A program made the position numbers and the translations under genes. A stretch of DNA of 64,000 nucleotides, taken from the NCBI GenBank assembly GCA_004802725.1, contig SGPM01000057.1:42446-106445 (forward strand). Reading direction: 5' to 3'. The stretch comes from Antrodiella citrinella (lineage: Eukaryota; Basidiomycota; Agaricomycetes; Polyporales; Steccherinaceae). This document shows, piece by piece, positions 12,001-24,509 of this stretch. The notes beneath the pieces were generated by a model that worked only from the letters and a program-made list of their open reading frames with translations, was not told the DNA's origin and did not search any database. Within the stretch, counting starts at the first letter, position 1, and each line of letters opens with the position of its first letter.

Positions 12001-15000
12001 CAGGGAAGCAAAACCCTTACTGCGGGGAAGAGATGAATATGAGCGGACGTACCTGATTACTGCGAACGCAGCAGTCATGACTGACGAAATCCCGACAGTA
12101 AGCTCCATGGGAGCTACACTATGGCGCCCATGCTCTGGCAGAGTACTGACTATACTCTACTATACTTCAGCTTTGATCGGTCAAACAAGCGCGTTGGCGC
12201 GTCCGACATACATCGTATGCATCGGTGTGCGTACACCCCGGCATTCCAAAGCCGCAGCCTGACGTGCCTGCCCTGACCGAATCAGCATAGCACTTAGGGA
12301 CTAACGAGTCGAACGTACCGTCAATGATCACTGATCAATGGTATCAAACTTGAGCGATGCGCGTCATTGCATGACCGCAATTGACAGAGACCTTCTAACG
12401 GCGAGTAGTAGAGAGCCCACAACGATCCATTCAAGGATATACGAGACATGTCTAGATTTTGAATGTGCGTGTGAGGGCGGCCGCGATATTGCTGTAACCA
12501 TAATATCCTCGCGCACTCGTCGAGCGTTAAGCCTTTATGATGTTTGAACAGCTTTGAACGGCATTCATTCATCATCATATGTACCTATACCTATCCCCGA
12601 GAATGAGCCGGCGATGCTCAGGGACAAACTGTAATCGGCTAGAGTCAATCTCAAGTTTACAAGCCACAGGGATCAACGCGTACTTACGTGTAGGTGGATA
12701 GTATTGACGGCGGACACCATCTTCACAATGTACACATGCAATTGCAGCGCCTGTGGAGGAGACGACGGGATGCTTGAATAGGATATGGCAATGCTTGTCT
12801 AGACGGCGCGACCACTGTGTGACCGGAATAGAAGCAAGGGAGACACTGAAAACTGCATCGGACGGCAGACGGGGATGGTTGATGGACCTATGTTTGTCAC
12901 CGGAGACGTGAACTTTCGATGCTGTCCGGAGCTGATTATATTGCCACCGAGGTCAAGAGAATAGACACTGTGAGCCGGGATGAATCCCGATGAACCAGCG
13001 ATGTCTAAAAACAGACAGCTACATTGTCACGATGTACATCCGTAAGACGAAAGAGGAGGCCTTGGCGTTCTCACGGGAGGAATTGAAAGAACGCCTTGGA
13101 GACTAGAATCCTGAGCTGAAAGATGGCGCAAGGAGCCCCGTCCTCGACAGAGCGAACGTCGTGGCATTGCCAGTTGAGAATGGCAAAGGGAGTGCCGTCG
13201 AGCAAGAAAGAGTTCATATAGGCACAGATCTGTCGCAGGAACTATAAATTCGACTTCCAAGCGGCGAGAGTTCAACGGCTTTCTGTTTGAAACGGATCAG
13301 GAGTGGGCCTCTTGTAAGCAGTGGGATGTCTCTCACAGATAGACACGTCTAGCCAACGGCCATGAGACTGTACGCAGATAGCACACGGTGCCGAAAGTAC
13401 ACGTTGGGAGTATGTCCTGCAGAGCATTGTTAAACAAAGATTGTGGAGCAAGTAAGGAACGGGACAGCCATTATCGCATCGTAGACAACATCTCCTGAGA
13501 GATGTATCTCATCCAAGGGTCTGGAGAGCAAGCAACGACAAAAACTGGTAACAGTTGAGGGCTATCTCTAATCCTTTCATCGAGCGACCAGGTATCCCTT
13601 GGATCTGGTTTGCGCTACGAGGGCCACAAAATGGGGACCATGTAGCCGCAATGGACGGTAGCATCGTCTACAGTAAATCTGGAGTTGCTCGTCCGCGTCT
13701 GTGGTAAGACGAGTAAAATTAGTAGCGAACAACATCCGCATCCTTGAGGCCGAATCTGACGGAAAACGAGCGGTGGTGCAAAGACAGAAGGTTTAGATGC
13801 ATCTGGGGTTTTGGATTGACTGCTGATAGGCATGAATAGATTAGTGATGGATACAAAGGAAATATCAGCTGCGGCTTACGCACGTCCATTGAGCAGATCT
13901 CCTGGCGATACCTACATCTTCGTACAATATAATAACAAGCGAGAATAGGCTCGTACATGTCTGATGCAGGACGCATCTATGACGATTCTGAAATCGCTAG
14001 TGACCATTGACAAGACGACGAGGACAAAAAGTCATTTTCCTGTCGCACGCCATCACACCAGCTCAACCTCGCGATTTGAGAAGAAGGGTGCGTGCGTGAG
14101 CGGAAACCGAAGGTTCGACGGGGCGTCATCCTTGAAATCAACTCGCAACCGTTTACAATTCCCATTGTCGATGAAGGTTTTCGCATGGTCGACGTGGACC
14201 TTTCCATGGCGGCAGACGCATTTGGAGAGCAAATGCGGGAGTGGGAATATGAGCTTGGGAGGTTGGGGTAGACAAGTGCCTGTCAGTCTGGGAGTATAGC
14301 GGCCTTCCTTCGGTGAGGCGGTGCCTGAGATACGTTGGGCGAAATGAAGTTGAAAGCGCAGACGTTGTGGGTGTACTGTGCTGTAGGTACGGCACGAACG
14401 TCCGAGAGAGACGGCCGAATACTGGGATGGGTACGAGCGGCGGGACCGAGAGCTGAGCCGCCTGGGGTATTATTTTGGTATGTATGTAAGTGCACCCGAT
14501 GGCAGTTCGCGATTGAAAAGGTGGGATGGCTCTAAAGGGGAAGCTGAGTTTACAAAGAAAGGTTGAAGTTGATGTACGTACTTTGTGATCAGAACGACAC
14601 GCAACAGATACCGAGGGTCTTGCGCCGTGTTTTGTGGTTGCTGTGTTCGCGTTGAAGGACGCGTTCAAGAGACTCTCACTGAGGAGAGACTTGGAACTGT
14701 GTGACCGTGACCATGTGACGTGACCCTACCGGCCAGATAGGGAGAGACGCCGAGGCCAGTCGTGAGTCCGAGCGTTGTTTCCCACCCGCAACTCATTTGG
14801 CGGAAAAGGAGGTCCTTAGTGTCTTGTGTTGCGGCATCTTGTTTTCCTGCCACAACCATCTTTCGCTGGGATACTTTCTTTCTTTGGATCTTACACCTGT
14901 GAGTTTTTCCATTTCTATTCTCACCGTAGTCACAACTGAACTTGGATCTCCCGGCTTCGTCCAGTGCCATCTGCTCGAACACCGTTGCCTTTTCAGAGAC

Positions 15001-15280
15001 TCCCTCCCTGCCCGCCTGCAATCTCTGATTCAGCCTCAATCGGTCCATACATTCTCAAACGCCCCCTCTCGATCTACCGAATCTTTCCCAACGTACATTC
15101 TCCAATCATAATTCGAATCCATTGGCACCTTGGCACGTGGCCAGAACCCGCAACGGCCCTCTTTCTTTCGTCCTAGCACATCCACCCAGGCCTTTTAATC
15201 CGAGGTAGCTTGTGCCAGTGGAACTTTTGCGCAAAGTCAGCTTCCTCCTACCTTCTTGCGTGTAGTGCCCCTCTCTCACC
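6074..15280. other. 9.2-kb gene-poor stretch, no gene supported
   Basis: No open frame here exceeds 176 codons, and I recognise no protein family on either strand. The longest is minus 9354-9884, His/Arg/Ser-rich with no domain I can name. Minus-strand frames at 10555-10848, 10784-11047 and 11295-11711 are also unrecognised and do not join convincingly. I found no long terminal repeats, terminal inverted repeats, reverse transcriptase or transposase motifs. The last 400 bases (about 14860-15280) are CT-rich on the plus strand, typical of a fungal promoter and 5' leader for the zinc-cluster gene that follows. The rest may be decayed sequence, a long regulatory region or non-coding RNA; the sequence alone does not decide. 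Confidence 0.5.
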
Positions 15281-18200
15281 ATGCCATCATCTCCCGTTTC
15301 GTATTCACAGTACTACATGACACCGAATCACCAGCAGCAGCAATCATCGTCATACTCGTCGCAGCCCATTACGCTTCACCACCCGCACGAACACGCCATG
15401 TCTCACCACCAGCAACAGCACATGCAGGGCCCGCCTTCACCTTCCATTCCTATTGACCCCGCCCTCGCTCTGTACCCACCTCCGTACTATTATCAGCAAC
15501 AACAGCCGCAGCAGCACATGTCGCATCAACACATGATGCCTGCGAACCTCTCCTCGCCCTCGTCACAAGCCTCCGAGAGTGTTGGAACGCCTCCCATTGA
15601 GTCCATGTCGTATCAATCGAATACCAATGGTAAGCGCCCGTCATCGTCCATGGCAAACGGTCAGCCCAGCAGCAGTCGCAAGAAGCCCAAGCAGGACGAC
15701 GCTGTGGATGAGCCTTCGCCGGCCGCAGACAAGACCGAAGAAGTCAAGACGAAGCCGACTCGCGGTTCTCGGTAAACAACACGTATTTATATTGATGTCG
15801 AGTGATGCTCACCATCGCGCAGGGCTTGCACGGTATGCCGACGGTTGAAAATGAAGTGCGTAGGAGCAGAGAATGGTCCGCCTTGCAAACGGTGTCAGAC
15901 AGGCAACCACGAATGTATTTTCGAGGAATCTAACCGGGGCAAACGATCCACAAAGTATGTCCCTCTCTTCTGTCCGCTCGAACTACACGCAATTCAATTC
16001 CAGCCTTAGGAAACATGAAATACTCACTCGCTCTCTGCGCAAGATGGAGCGGACTCTGGATACCGTACTACGCTCCCTCGGCAATCCAACACTCGCCGCT
16101 GGTATGCTTTCTAGATCGCCATCACCTTCACCACAGGCGCAATCTATACAAGCTTTGCTCGCATCACCATCGCCATCACAGTCCCCGAGTCACTCACATG
16201 CTGCTCTGCTGACCGGGTCACCCAAACTCCACTCGTTGCCCGACAACACATTGAATCCGCTGGGACTTCTCGCGGAGGCGAGCCTGGCAAATCGTCGGGC
16301 GCAGGTCAAATCGGATCCACCGGCTGCCTCGTCAAGCAATGACAGGATTGGCGTGGCCAGTGCCTCTTATTTCAGACCTGGTGTGTGGATATTTATTATA
16401 ATAAATCCCGCTGTATGGGAATTGACGGGCGGGTCTGTGTTTTTCTTCCCAGGCCCCATGACACTTTTGCCGTTACGTAGATTGTTTATTGAACGGCAAA
16501 TACAACCGGAAATGCTCAGTTTTGTGAGCACAGAAGAAGTCGTTGCTTTATTCAATATGTGAGTCTGTTTCTTCGATTTTTCGTACAGAGGCTGATATAT
16601 TTGTGTCAGTTACTATGAAAAGATGAATGTAAGCGCAGCCTGACCTAATAAGTGGTAGCCAGCTGACGATTGCACCTATTCAAAGTTCCTGTGCAATTTA
16701 CTTGATCCAACTTTCCATACACCCTCGTTGGTCTGCTCCCGTTCACCCTTTTTGTTGACAACGAGTAAGTAGACGTGTTGTCCGTCTTCTCGATGCGAAA
16801 GCTCATGTGATCGCCTTGATAGTCTGCGCCGTGGCGTCCAGATTCTACTTCGAACGCCCAGAATTGCATGCGAAGCTCTCAGAGCTCTCTCGAAAGCTGG
16901 CCTTCAGCGTCCCAGAGAAGGGCTACAAGTCCGTGGAGATTGTGCAGGCCTACCTGTTGAGTACGCTCTGGGGATGTGGACCCGTGGAACGTTACGAACA
17001 GGATCGCACCTGGTTTCTGCTTGGAATGGCCATCAGGTTCGTCCGGATTTATTCTTCGCGCGCTGCACATTTCCAACACCACGGTCTCTCATTCATTCCA
17101 TTCATCCCAACCCTGACTGATGTCTATTTGATGCGCGTTTCGTTCCTTCGGCGAATTCTTACTCACACACCTCCTTTCCCCTTCCCTGAACCTGCAGGAT
17201 GGCGACTGATTTGAATCTGCACCGTCGAACGGCGCCCACGCATGCGGATACTGCGGAGGGTAGGGCTCGTGATCGAGAAGTGCACAACAGAGAGCGAACA
17301 TGGATATTGTGCTTCTGCCTGGACCGAAGTTTTAGCGCACAAATGGGGAAGCCGTATACCATCAAGGAAGAGTACGTGCAGGAAGTTACAACTGTGAATA
17401 CGGCGTCTAACCTCCTTTGCTTTTTCGGCAGTTTCATCGTCCGGAATGCAAGTCAGTGGTGTCAATCGCCTGTTGCGACTCAAGGCGATGTGGCACTTGC
17501 GGCGTATGCGGTAAGTCCAGGTCCATCGCGCAAGTATTTGATTTTGGCTCATTGCGTCGTTCAGGACCTCCAACGAATCTTGACTCGCAGTCTTGATCTA
17601 CTTTACTCCGGTACCAACACGGCCTCTGGGCTGCAACTGGACTCTGATTATTTGCTCGTGATCACAACGATGGAGACGCAGATTGTCGCCTGGCAGCACG
17701 AGTGGAGCAACATACGAAATGTTGGGCAAGGTCAGTTGATCACGGACACGCTCATTTGTTCGCCGTTTGCTTATCCACACGCAGGCGAACCTGACTTTGT
17801 CCTGAAGAACCGTCTCCTTATGGGGAAGTTCTACTTCAACTACGCAATGCTCATCGTCAACTCGTTTGGGTTGCAAAACGCACTGGAGCGGTCGGCTGTT
17901 GACATCGGGCATTTCTTTGCACGATGCCACTCTTCTGCGTCTGCTTGTGCCTTGCTCATCCGCGATGAACTAGCTCCGCTGGGCTATTTGCGATATTCAC
18001 CGGACTCAAACTTCGTGATGGGTTCATACGCAGTCTTGAGTCTGATGAAGGTCAGTACTTGTTCCAGGATGCCTGTATTCGGTGCTCTGACGGCGACTTC
18101 GCAGCTATTGCGCCCTGAGTTCCAGACCTTCTTGGACCACGAGCAGAAGACCATCACCCTCGTCAAGGACGTAGCCGAGGCGTTCGAGTCAGTTGCTATA

Positions 18201-18905
18201 GGGCCATCACATACGCCAGCGTTGTACAGCGCCTTCTTGCGTGCTCTGCTGAGTGCCAAGATGGACCCCGCCTCCGACTCGACGCGCCCGCAGTCATCCA
18301 GCGGGCAAAATAAGTCCCCCACTACGCAAGGAAACACACGCCCGCCGAACAGCAACGGCAGCTCGAGCCGGGGAAGTATGCCACCGCCATCCATCATTCC
18401 GAACAACAACGGCACCATGGCCAACAGCCTGAACAACGGCAACCCTGAGAACATGCCAAACGAGTTCCAGTTCGACAGCGAGATGGGGCCAGCGGCGGAC
18501 ATCTCGACGTTCCCGCCCATCATGGCGCCGCAATCTCAGGACAACATGAATGGGATGATGTCTATGGACGCTATTCTGAGCACAGAGTTTTGGGACAGCG
18601 TTCTTGTGCCCGGTGAGTACATTCTAGCCGTCGCGTTTTGCTCGTCGAAAAAGTTGACTGACGGGCGTGCGTGCATTGTGACAGGGTACTCGAACACTTT
18701 CGAAGGCTTGAGCGGAGGGTTCGTCTATGGCGCTGGTGGTAGTGGTCTCATCACGCCAGGGTTCAATATCACGCCGTACGCTTCAGGCAGCAACACGCCT
18801 ACACGCCACCTGAGGAATCTGGGGGAGATCACGCAGAACGGTCTAGACGCTGCGTTCAATGGGTCTCACTCGGTATCAACAGATGGAGTCAGTGTCAACT
18901 CATAA
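15281..18905 (+). CDS. Zn2Cys6 transcription factor with fungal-specific domain
   Basis: Fungal nuclear regulator. Thirteen exons (first 15281-15771, last 18685-18905) sum to 2826 bases, 941 residues. The N-terminus is rich in Gln, His and Pro (about residues 1-150) with a basic KKPK stretch. The zinc cluster spans the first junction: CTVCRRLKMKC, then CKRCQTGNHEC, a complete six-cysteine binuclear cluster. A short helix follows (KHEILTRSLRKMERTLDTVL), a likely dimerisation coil. The fungal transcription-factor domain includes LFIERQIQPEMLSFVS, SRSPFLLTTICAVASRF, AYLLSTLWGCGPVERY and MAIRMATDLNLHRR. The C-terminus is Asn/Ser/Met-rich and ends near GVSVNS. Exon 5 is only 19 bases (16610-16628). 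Target genes cannot be inferred: the nearest neighbour is unrelated, and no cluster of co-regulated enzymes is present. Confidence 0.92.
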
Positions 18906-20654
18906 CGTCACACTGCATACATGGGATGACTCGGACTTCTTCACGACTGAGCCATCGGCTCTTCCTATTTTCCCTGCGGTCTGTTCCCTCTCTCCTCCCT
19001 ACTCTGTTCTCCTTTCAAACATTTATCGCTATGTATATGTAATTGAGTAGTATGTATGTAACCTCTCGCTGTTGTTCCCTTTGGGCGTACTTGATATCTC
19101 ACGAATAATTGATGTATAAATTGTTGTATACTGGTAGATGGTCTTCGCTATAACAAAATTTTTCTTGTACTTGGGCTTGACAGTCTTCGGCTTCTTGGCG
19201 TTGTCGGTTTGTCGGTGAGGCAGGTACGGAGATTGCCATGTAGCGATCGACGGGATTGGTTCGTTCAATATCCGGCAACTTGTAAGTGCGGTATATATAC
19301 ATGCGAAGGCGTTCGTTCACGTTCTGACCTATTCCATGCAGACAATCATTGGACTCCGTTACAGTAACGTTGACAGGAATTCATATTTACCGTGGCTAGT
19401 ACTGTGGCGTGCCGCGGGTGAATGCGCAAATTCAAGTTTTACTTGATCCGCTTGACACACTGACAAGCTTATCATCGACATTTTGTTCCGCTCCTTTTCG
19501 GTGTCGTTGCTAATCTTCAAAGCTTCAAGCTCAAGCCTGCTCAAGCTTCCAGGCTCGAGGATTTCATTTCATTTCCATCATTGCCCTCGTAATGACCGGT
19601 GATTTTTGAACATACGATGGCTTGTTCCGGTTACTGTTGTTGTATGAAGTTTTGATTTCCGTGAAACATAGTACAGTACGGTGACTGATCATTTTGTTCA
19701 ATTTTTGTTTCCCCTTTGTACAGAAGATAACAGGCGACACGCGTCGACTCGGACCTGCTCAGTTATTATGTCCTTGATCCACTGCCTCCCGTTGCCAAGA
19801 GCCTTCTTGGTGCTGAGACGAACGAACGTACTCGGCAACCCGACGGCCACTTGAAAGTTGAGATGCATGTGTGGTCTCATAACTCTTATCGGACAACGGT
19901 GTCCAGGTGGGTGTAAATCAGTGGGGTAATATTCTCCCAGTGCCTTGGTCTGCCTTGGTGTACGTTCCGCGATATGACGTTCTTGTGAGCCATCTTGATC
20001 AAGATTGTACTGCTGCGAATGAGACTCAGCTCTGATCTGCTCTGATGTGCAAAAATACCTTAGCAAAGCACTATCCCGAATCTCACGGAATTATTCCTAA
20101 GTTGCTGCACAGCTCCCCGCACATGCAGATACCACCGCTACAGCAACATTATTCGTACCTCGTAATAGTAGTAGCGGCTTTGTCAAGATAAAAGTCGACT
20201 CGAATGTTCAAGTTACATAATTGAGGTCTGATTTTATGGAGACAGCACGTGTTCTTGATACTGTAAGGTACCTCGGAGCAAGTCAAAAGTATATACGCTG
20301 TGGAACATGACAAAACACTAACAAATCGCGTCTTCACTGCTCGGCGAACGTTCTCGCGAAGGCGTCGGACTTTGACGTGACACGACGCGACTTGTTACGC
20401 GGTCACGTGATGTACGCGTTACACAGCGGAGACGGGCGCGAGAAAAGCGAGCATCGTGTTCTCTCTCCTCCACATTAGTCTGCTGGTCGGTCGTGGTGAG
20501 TATACATCTTCAATGCTCTTTCCCTCATCTTGATGGCTTATTTTTGACTTCTCAGGGCTCCCAGAAGACTTACTGTCCACTTAGGAGGTATTACTGAAGG
20601 ATTGTGGCTTCCAGGGCTGCATCGACCACACCGCGTATCACGGGTATCTTGGAT
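18906..20654. other. Intergenic region with 3' flank and upstream promoter
   Basis: Contains the 3' end of the zinc-cluster gene and the promoter of the PWWP-like gene. I support no gene. A palindromic TCACGTGA lies at 20403-20410, about 250 bases before the next start. A likely 5' leader intron runs from GTGAGT near 20495 to TTCTCAG near 20556. An upstream GTG at 20604 is in frame with the next gene but is an unlikely start in a fungus. Confidence 0.5.
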
Positions 20655-23407
20655 ATGGAGAGGGCTGGAGGGACATCGCGCCAACGTGCAGCGGCCAAGG
20701 TAGCTTCAAGACTTGCGGCGGAGCAGTTGGATAGCTCGTCTGAGTCGTCGGATGAGGACACCAAAGCGGTTGCATCCGCGCGGCGGGGGAAGGGAGTTAG
20801 ATCTCGAAAGTCCTCCAAGGCCTCAAATCCTGCAGCGACGTCGTCTACATCTTCTAGGAAACCTACGTCCTCTGTTGCTGTATCATCTCAAATCCTGCCA
20901 CCATTCCAACCTCGCAGACGCGAGTCGCTGTCCAAAGCTTCGACTTCGTCTGCTCCCGTCTCCAGAACTGGCTTCCCGATAACCCTGCCTGACTCTGATT
21001 CAGACATCGAGTTCCTAGGGTCTAATCCTCGTCCGAATTCGCAACCAGGACCTTTCTCCGGACCCGCTGCTGCGAGCTCTGCAAAGCCCACACCTAGAGG
21101 TTCATTACCAGTCCCTCTACCAACTATGAAGACACCTGTAGCGAAGAAGAGAGTCCTTTCACTAACTGAACTATCTCCGAAGTCCATGGATTCTCTATCT
21201 CCGTTGACTTCTCCAGAAGATACGCATCGCGGTGCTCGTGGTCAAGATGAAACTCCGTCCCCAGGCATGGATGACTGGAGCCTGGACGATTTAGGTCATC
21301 TGGTGTGGGTCCGTGTTAATCAATCTGGACGTATCTCGGATGACCGTCTCAAGTCGATGTGGTGGCCGGCTCAGGTAAGTACACGAAGGCTACCTGCGCC
21401 TCTTGGTCACCAACTTAACATATTTCCGGAAATGTTAGGTTACACAAGCCTCCCCCTTACAAATGACCCTCTTCGGTCGCAGTCCTCTTGCGCGCGGCGA
21501 TGGGTTCGATGATGCCAAGGCCGAGGTCACTATCGATAGTCCATCTGCAGCAAATGTTCGATCCATGACTACAACAGCCGACATCATGCGTTTCAACGAA
21601 CACAACTACGGAGGACCTTCATCAACTGCCCGCAGCACTCTCTTTTCTCCTAAGAAGAAGCAGAAAATTGCACACCACGACATTCTTTCACGATGGGAAG
21701 ATGCTCGGAGGCTGATGCTGAAAGAGGACCAGCGTGATCAAGACGGACTCCCTCGTTTCCTCTCGTTCTACACTCCCGGCGAGTCGGAGCCAGAGGATGA
21801 CCTTGCGATGGACTTGCACCCGGAGGCAGAACCAGATGAGATTCCTTTCGTTCCTCCTCCGCCAAATTTTGAATACGATATACCCGGAGAGCTGGTGTTG
21901 TCAAAAGACAAATCAAAAAGCACGCAATTTTGGCCTGCCAAAATCCTTGAATATGTTCCTCCGAAAAATGCCAAACAGAAGCCTCGGTACAAGGTGTTGT
22001 TTTTCGATCACTCGATTAGGGACGTGACGGAGGATATGTTCTTGAGCGAGTCTCAAGAAGGGTTTGGCACTTGCAAGGTATGATCTCACTATATGCGCTA
22101 TGTTTTTGTGCCTGAAGACTATCATACAGTTAGGCGAAAGTGAAGGTAATTATGGACTAGACGAAGAAGAACAGGACGTTGATGAGGATGTTGATCTCAT
22201 ACCCGCGGACGATGATGAGGAGGCTTTGCGAGCTGATACCCCAATACCTGAAATGCCACCTCCCAAATATTTCGAAACCCTCTCTATCGACGAGCAATTT
22301 GAATATGTCAAACCTGTTCTATCCGCTATCTTGCAAGAGCGATACGAACCTATACGAGCACGTCACGATGCCTACATGCGTAGTGCGGCATATCGGCAGC
22401 AGGTCGTGGACCAAAACCACGACTCCGGGCAGCTCAAGGGATACGAATTGGAACAGTTAGGCCCCCTCATCCGTCAGTGGGTTTGTAGAAGACAAGCGCG
22501 TCAGGAATTGGGGCTCATTCCGAAGGATGTCCCAGAGGCGGACGAAGAGGTACGAATTTGTCGCAATTGCATTGCTCAACCAGCTCATAATGCTTCAGCC
22601 ACTGTTCTATCCGCCGCCACCGCCTAGCACTATTGGTAGTGAACCTGACCTTGGTTCAGGTATTGACATCTTTTCCGATGACGGAGCTGTTGTATGTTGG
22701 TTCAATTGGCCGTCTATTGAATTGTATTGACCTGTCGTCATAGACTGACCCTTTATCGGAGCCTGTGCCTCCATCCTCATTCGAGTCAGCGGCGGATCGC
22801 GAGGTGCTTATTTTAATTTTTGTGCTTTGGAGTCACTACACTAACCTCACGTGAAACCAGGAGCGCAGTGGTCCGGTCTATTCGCAGGTAAGCAGCCCTT
22901 ATGCTATCGGTCCATACTTGTCTGACATTTTAAAAGGCCGGTGTCATTGAAGCTACAGCGGGCGCCGATGACGATGATTCCAGGATCCCACAGAATGGTC
23001 GTGGTCCCACCCAATCTGACAAACCGCCACAGGCTCCCTCCGAAGCCCGGGCTCACACGAAGTCATTCGCCTCGTTGACAGAGATAGATCAGTTGACGGT
23101 CAGTTTGACTTCTATTCATTAACTGCAGAAGGGCTGATAGCATGATTGATTGCAGTACTGCTCGAGCATACTTCTACAAGAAGCTAAGTATCAGTTGCTG
23201 CTGTGGCGCCATGGTCTTCGCCAATCATTCGAACTGCTCTCCCCGACCGAGGAGAAGCGGCTGCATGAGGAGGCCGAAGGAAAGGCGACAGAAACGGACT
23301 GGGTGCACACCATCATCCTCAGCAGACGCGTCGCAGAGAATAGCCTGCTTCCTAAGGATCGGGTTGAGCCCAAGCCTCTGACTAGGTTGCGCTCTGGCAG
23401 AGATTGA
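20655..23407 (+). CDS. Uncharacterised protein with two PWWP/Tudor-like segments
   Basis: Function unknown; probably nuclear and chromatin-linked. Eight exons: 20655-21374, 21439-22077, 22130-22549, 22599-22691, 22744-22803, 22861-22887, 22937-23098 and 23156-23407, giving 790 residues. The first about 200 residues are Ser/Pro/Arg-rich and disordered, with short acidic stretches. Then comes LGHLVWVRV, followed after a short gap by SMWWPAQV. This is the hydrophobic strand plus WWPA pattern of PWWP domains. About 200 residues later FWPAKILEY, then YKVLFFDHSIRDVTEDMF, repeats the pattern. The middle is acidic (DEEEQDVDEDVD) and the C-terminal quarter is helical and charged. The start is the first in-frame ATG (MERAGGTSRQRAA). 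Splice frames close exactly, so the model is reliable even though the family is not named. It could be a histone-methyl-lysine reader; that is inference. Confidence 0.8.
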
Positions 23408-24509
23408 AGGTGCTGCTTTTGCTTGTACATATACTAATATCGTGCACACATGATCCATTTGTATGTCGCCGTGCAGTGCCATCCCTGCTGTAATGCATAG
23501 TTGCTATGTTAGTGCGTCGGCGCGATATGCCATCTAGTTGTCCGAACGCTCTCTGTGGTACCTGGCTATTTCTGGATAGGTCAAGAGGTTCCAAGGAGAC
23601 TCTTTGGCTTGACCACGCTGTAATCTTCTAGATGAACTCTATCGGACATTATCATACGCTGGGACTGTCGGCACACATCATTTCCTCTCGGCCCCCCTCT
23701 TTCGACGCTCAGGCACTCCGAGGGGAGATGGCGAAGAAGAAGCCACGCATGAAAAGATCACAGACTCAACTGCTCGATCACAAATGAAGACAGGGATTGG
23801 CGGTGTCGTGCCCCCACGATAGACGCAGTAAATCAGAGTAAATCTCTCTCAGCGCATGCGCGTGGACGTAGGGGTTACTCGCCCTCCCACAGCCTAGCCA
23901 ACAACGACGTCATTCGACATCATACAAAACCAGACATTCCCAAGATCACACATGCACAAGGCTGTCGTGACAGATCGTCATTCTCCAGGCAGTTGATTCT
24001 GTAAAATAGCATCGTTCGGGACCAATGGTGTCCCCCAAAAGGTCCCACGACAGAAGCACCTTCGACTTCTGAAGCATATGCTACAGACTGGGCGGGTGTT
24101 AGCAGCGGAAGGACCTTACTATCAGCATAGATACTGATGGTCGAGGAGAGTTGGATGGGTGCAATTGGCAGATTGCGCATGTTGGATAGCGTCGTCCACA
24201 TGTCTCTGCTAAATAGACATAATGCAGTGAGATGGTTGATGCCGTGAAATGGTAAAATATCGAGTCGCAAACACACTCAGCTGCATGCAGTAATCTCGGA
24301 TCGATATGACGAGTTTGCAAGCCGCGACAACATGAGGAAGAGGGCAAAAAGGTCATTAATCGTGTTGCTGGTAGATTACAGTAGCATGTATCCGAAAGTG
24401 CTGCTAGTCCTGGTTTTCAGCAGTTGCTAAATCGTAAAATCATCAATGCACATCCTCCCACCTAATAATATGAATAGTTTTGTCCGTGGAATGGAGCAAT
24501 ATGGGTATA
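23408..24509. other. Intergenic region with one weak minus-strand candidate
   Basis: 3' flanks of two convergent genes. On the minus strand, a frame around 24356-24100 ends at a good donor (GTAAGG) that is followed by a GCTAAC branch-like element and an acceptor TTCAG. After joining, the frame runs on to a stop near 23950 (RPSVSMLI joined to KSKVLLSWDLLG). The peptide resembles nothing I know, so this may be chance. I support no gene. Confidence 0.4.

Noticed and set aside
14153..14668. 171-codon minus-strand ORF upstream of the zinc-cluster gene
   Set aside because: Low-complexity Ser/Thr/Pro/Arg composition with no family features; probably the complement of leader or promoter sequence.
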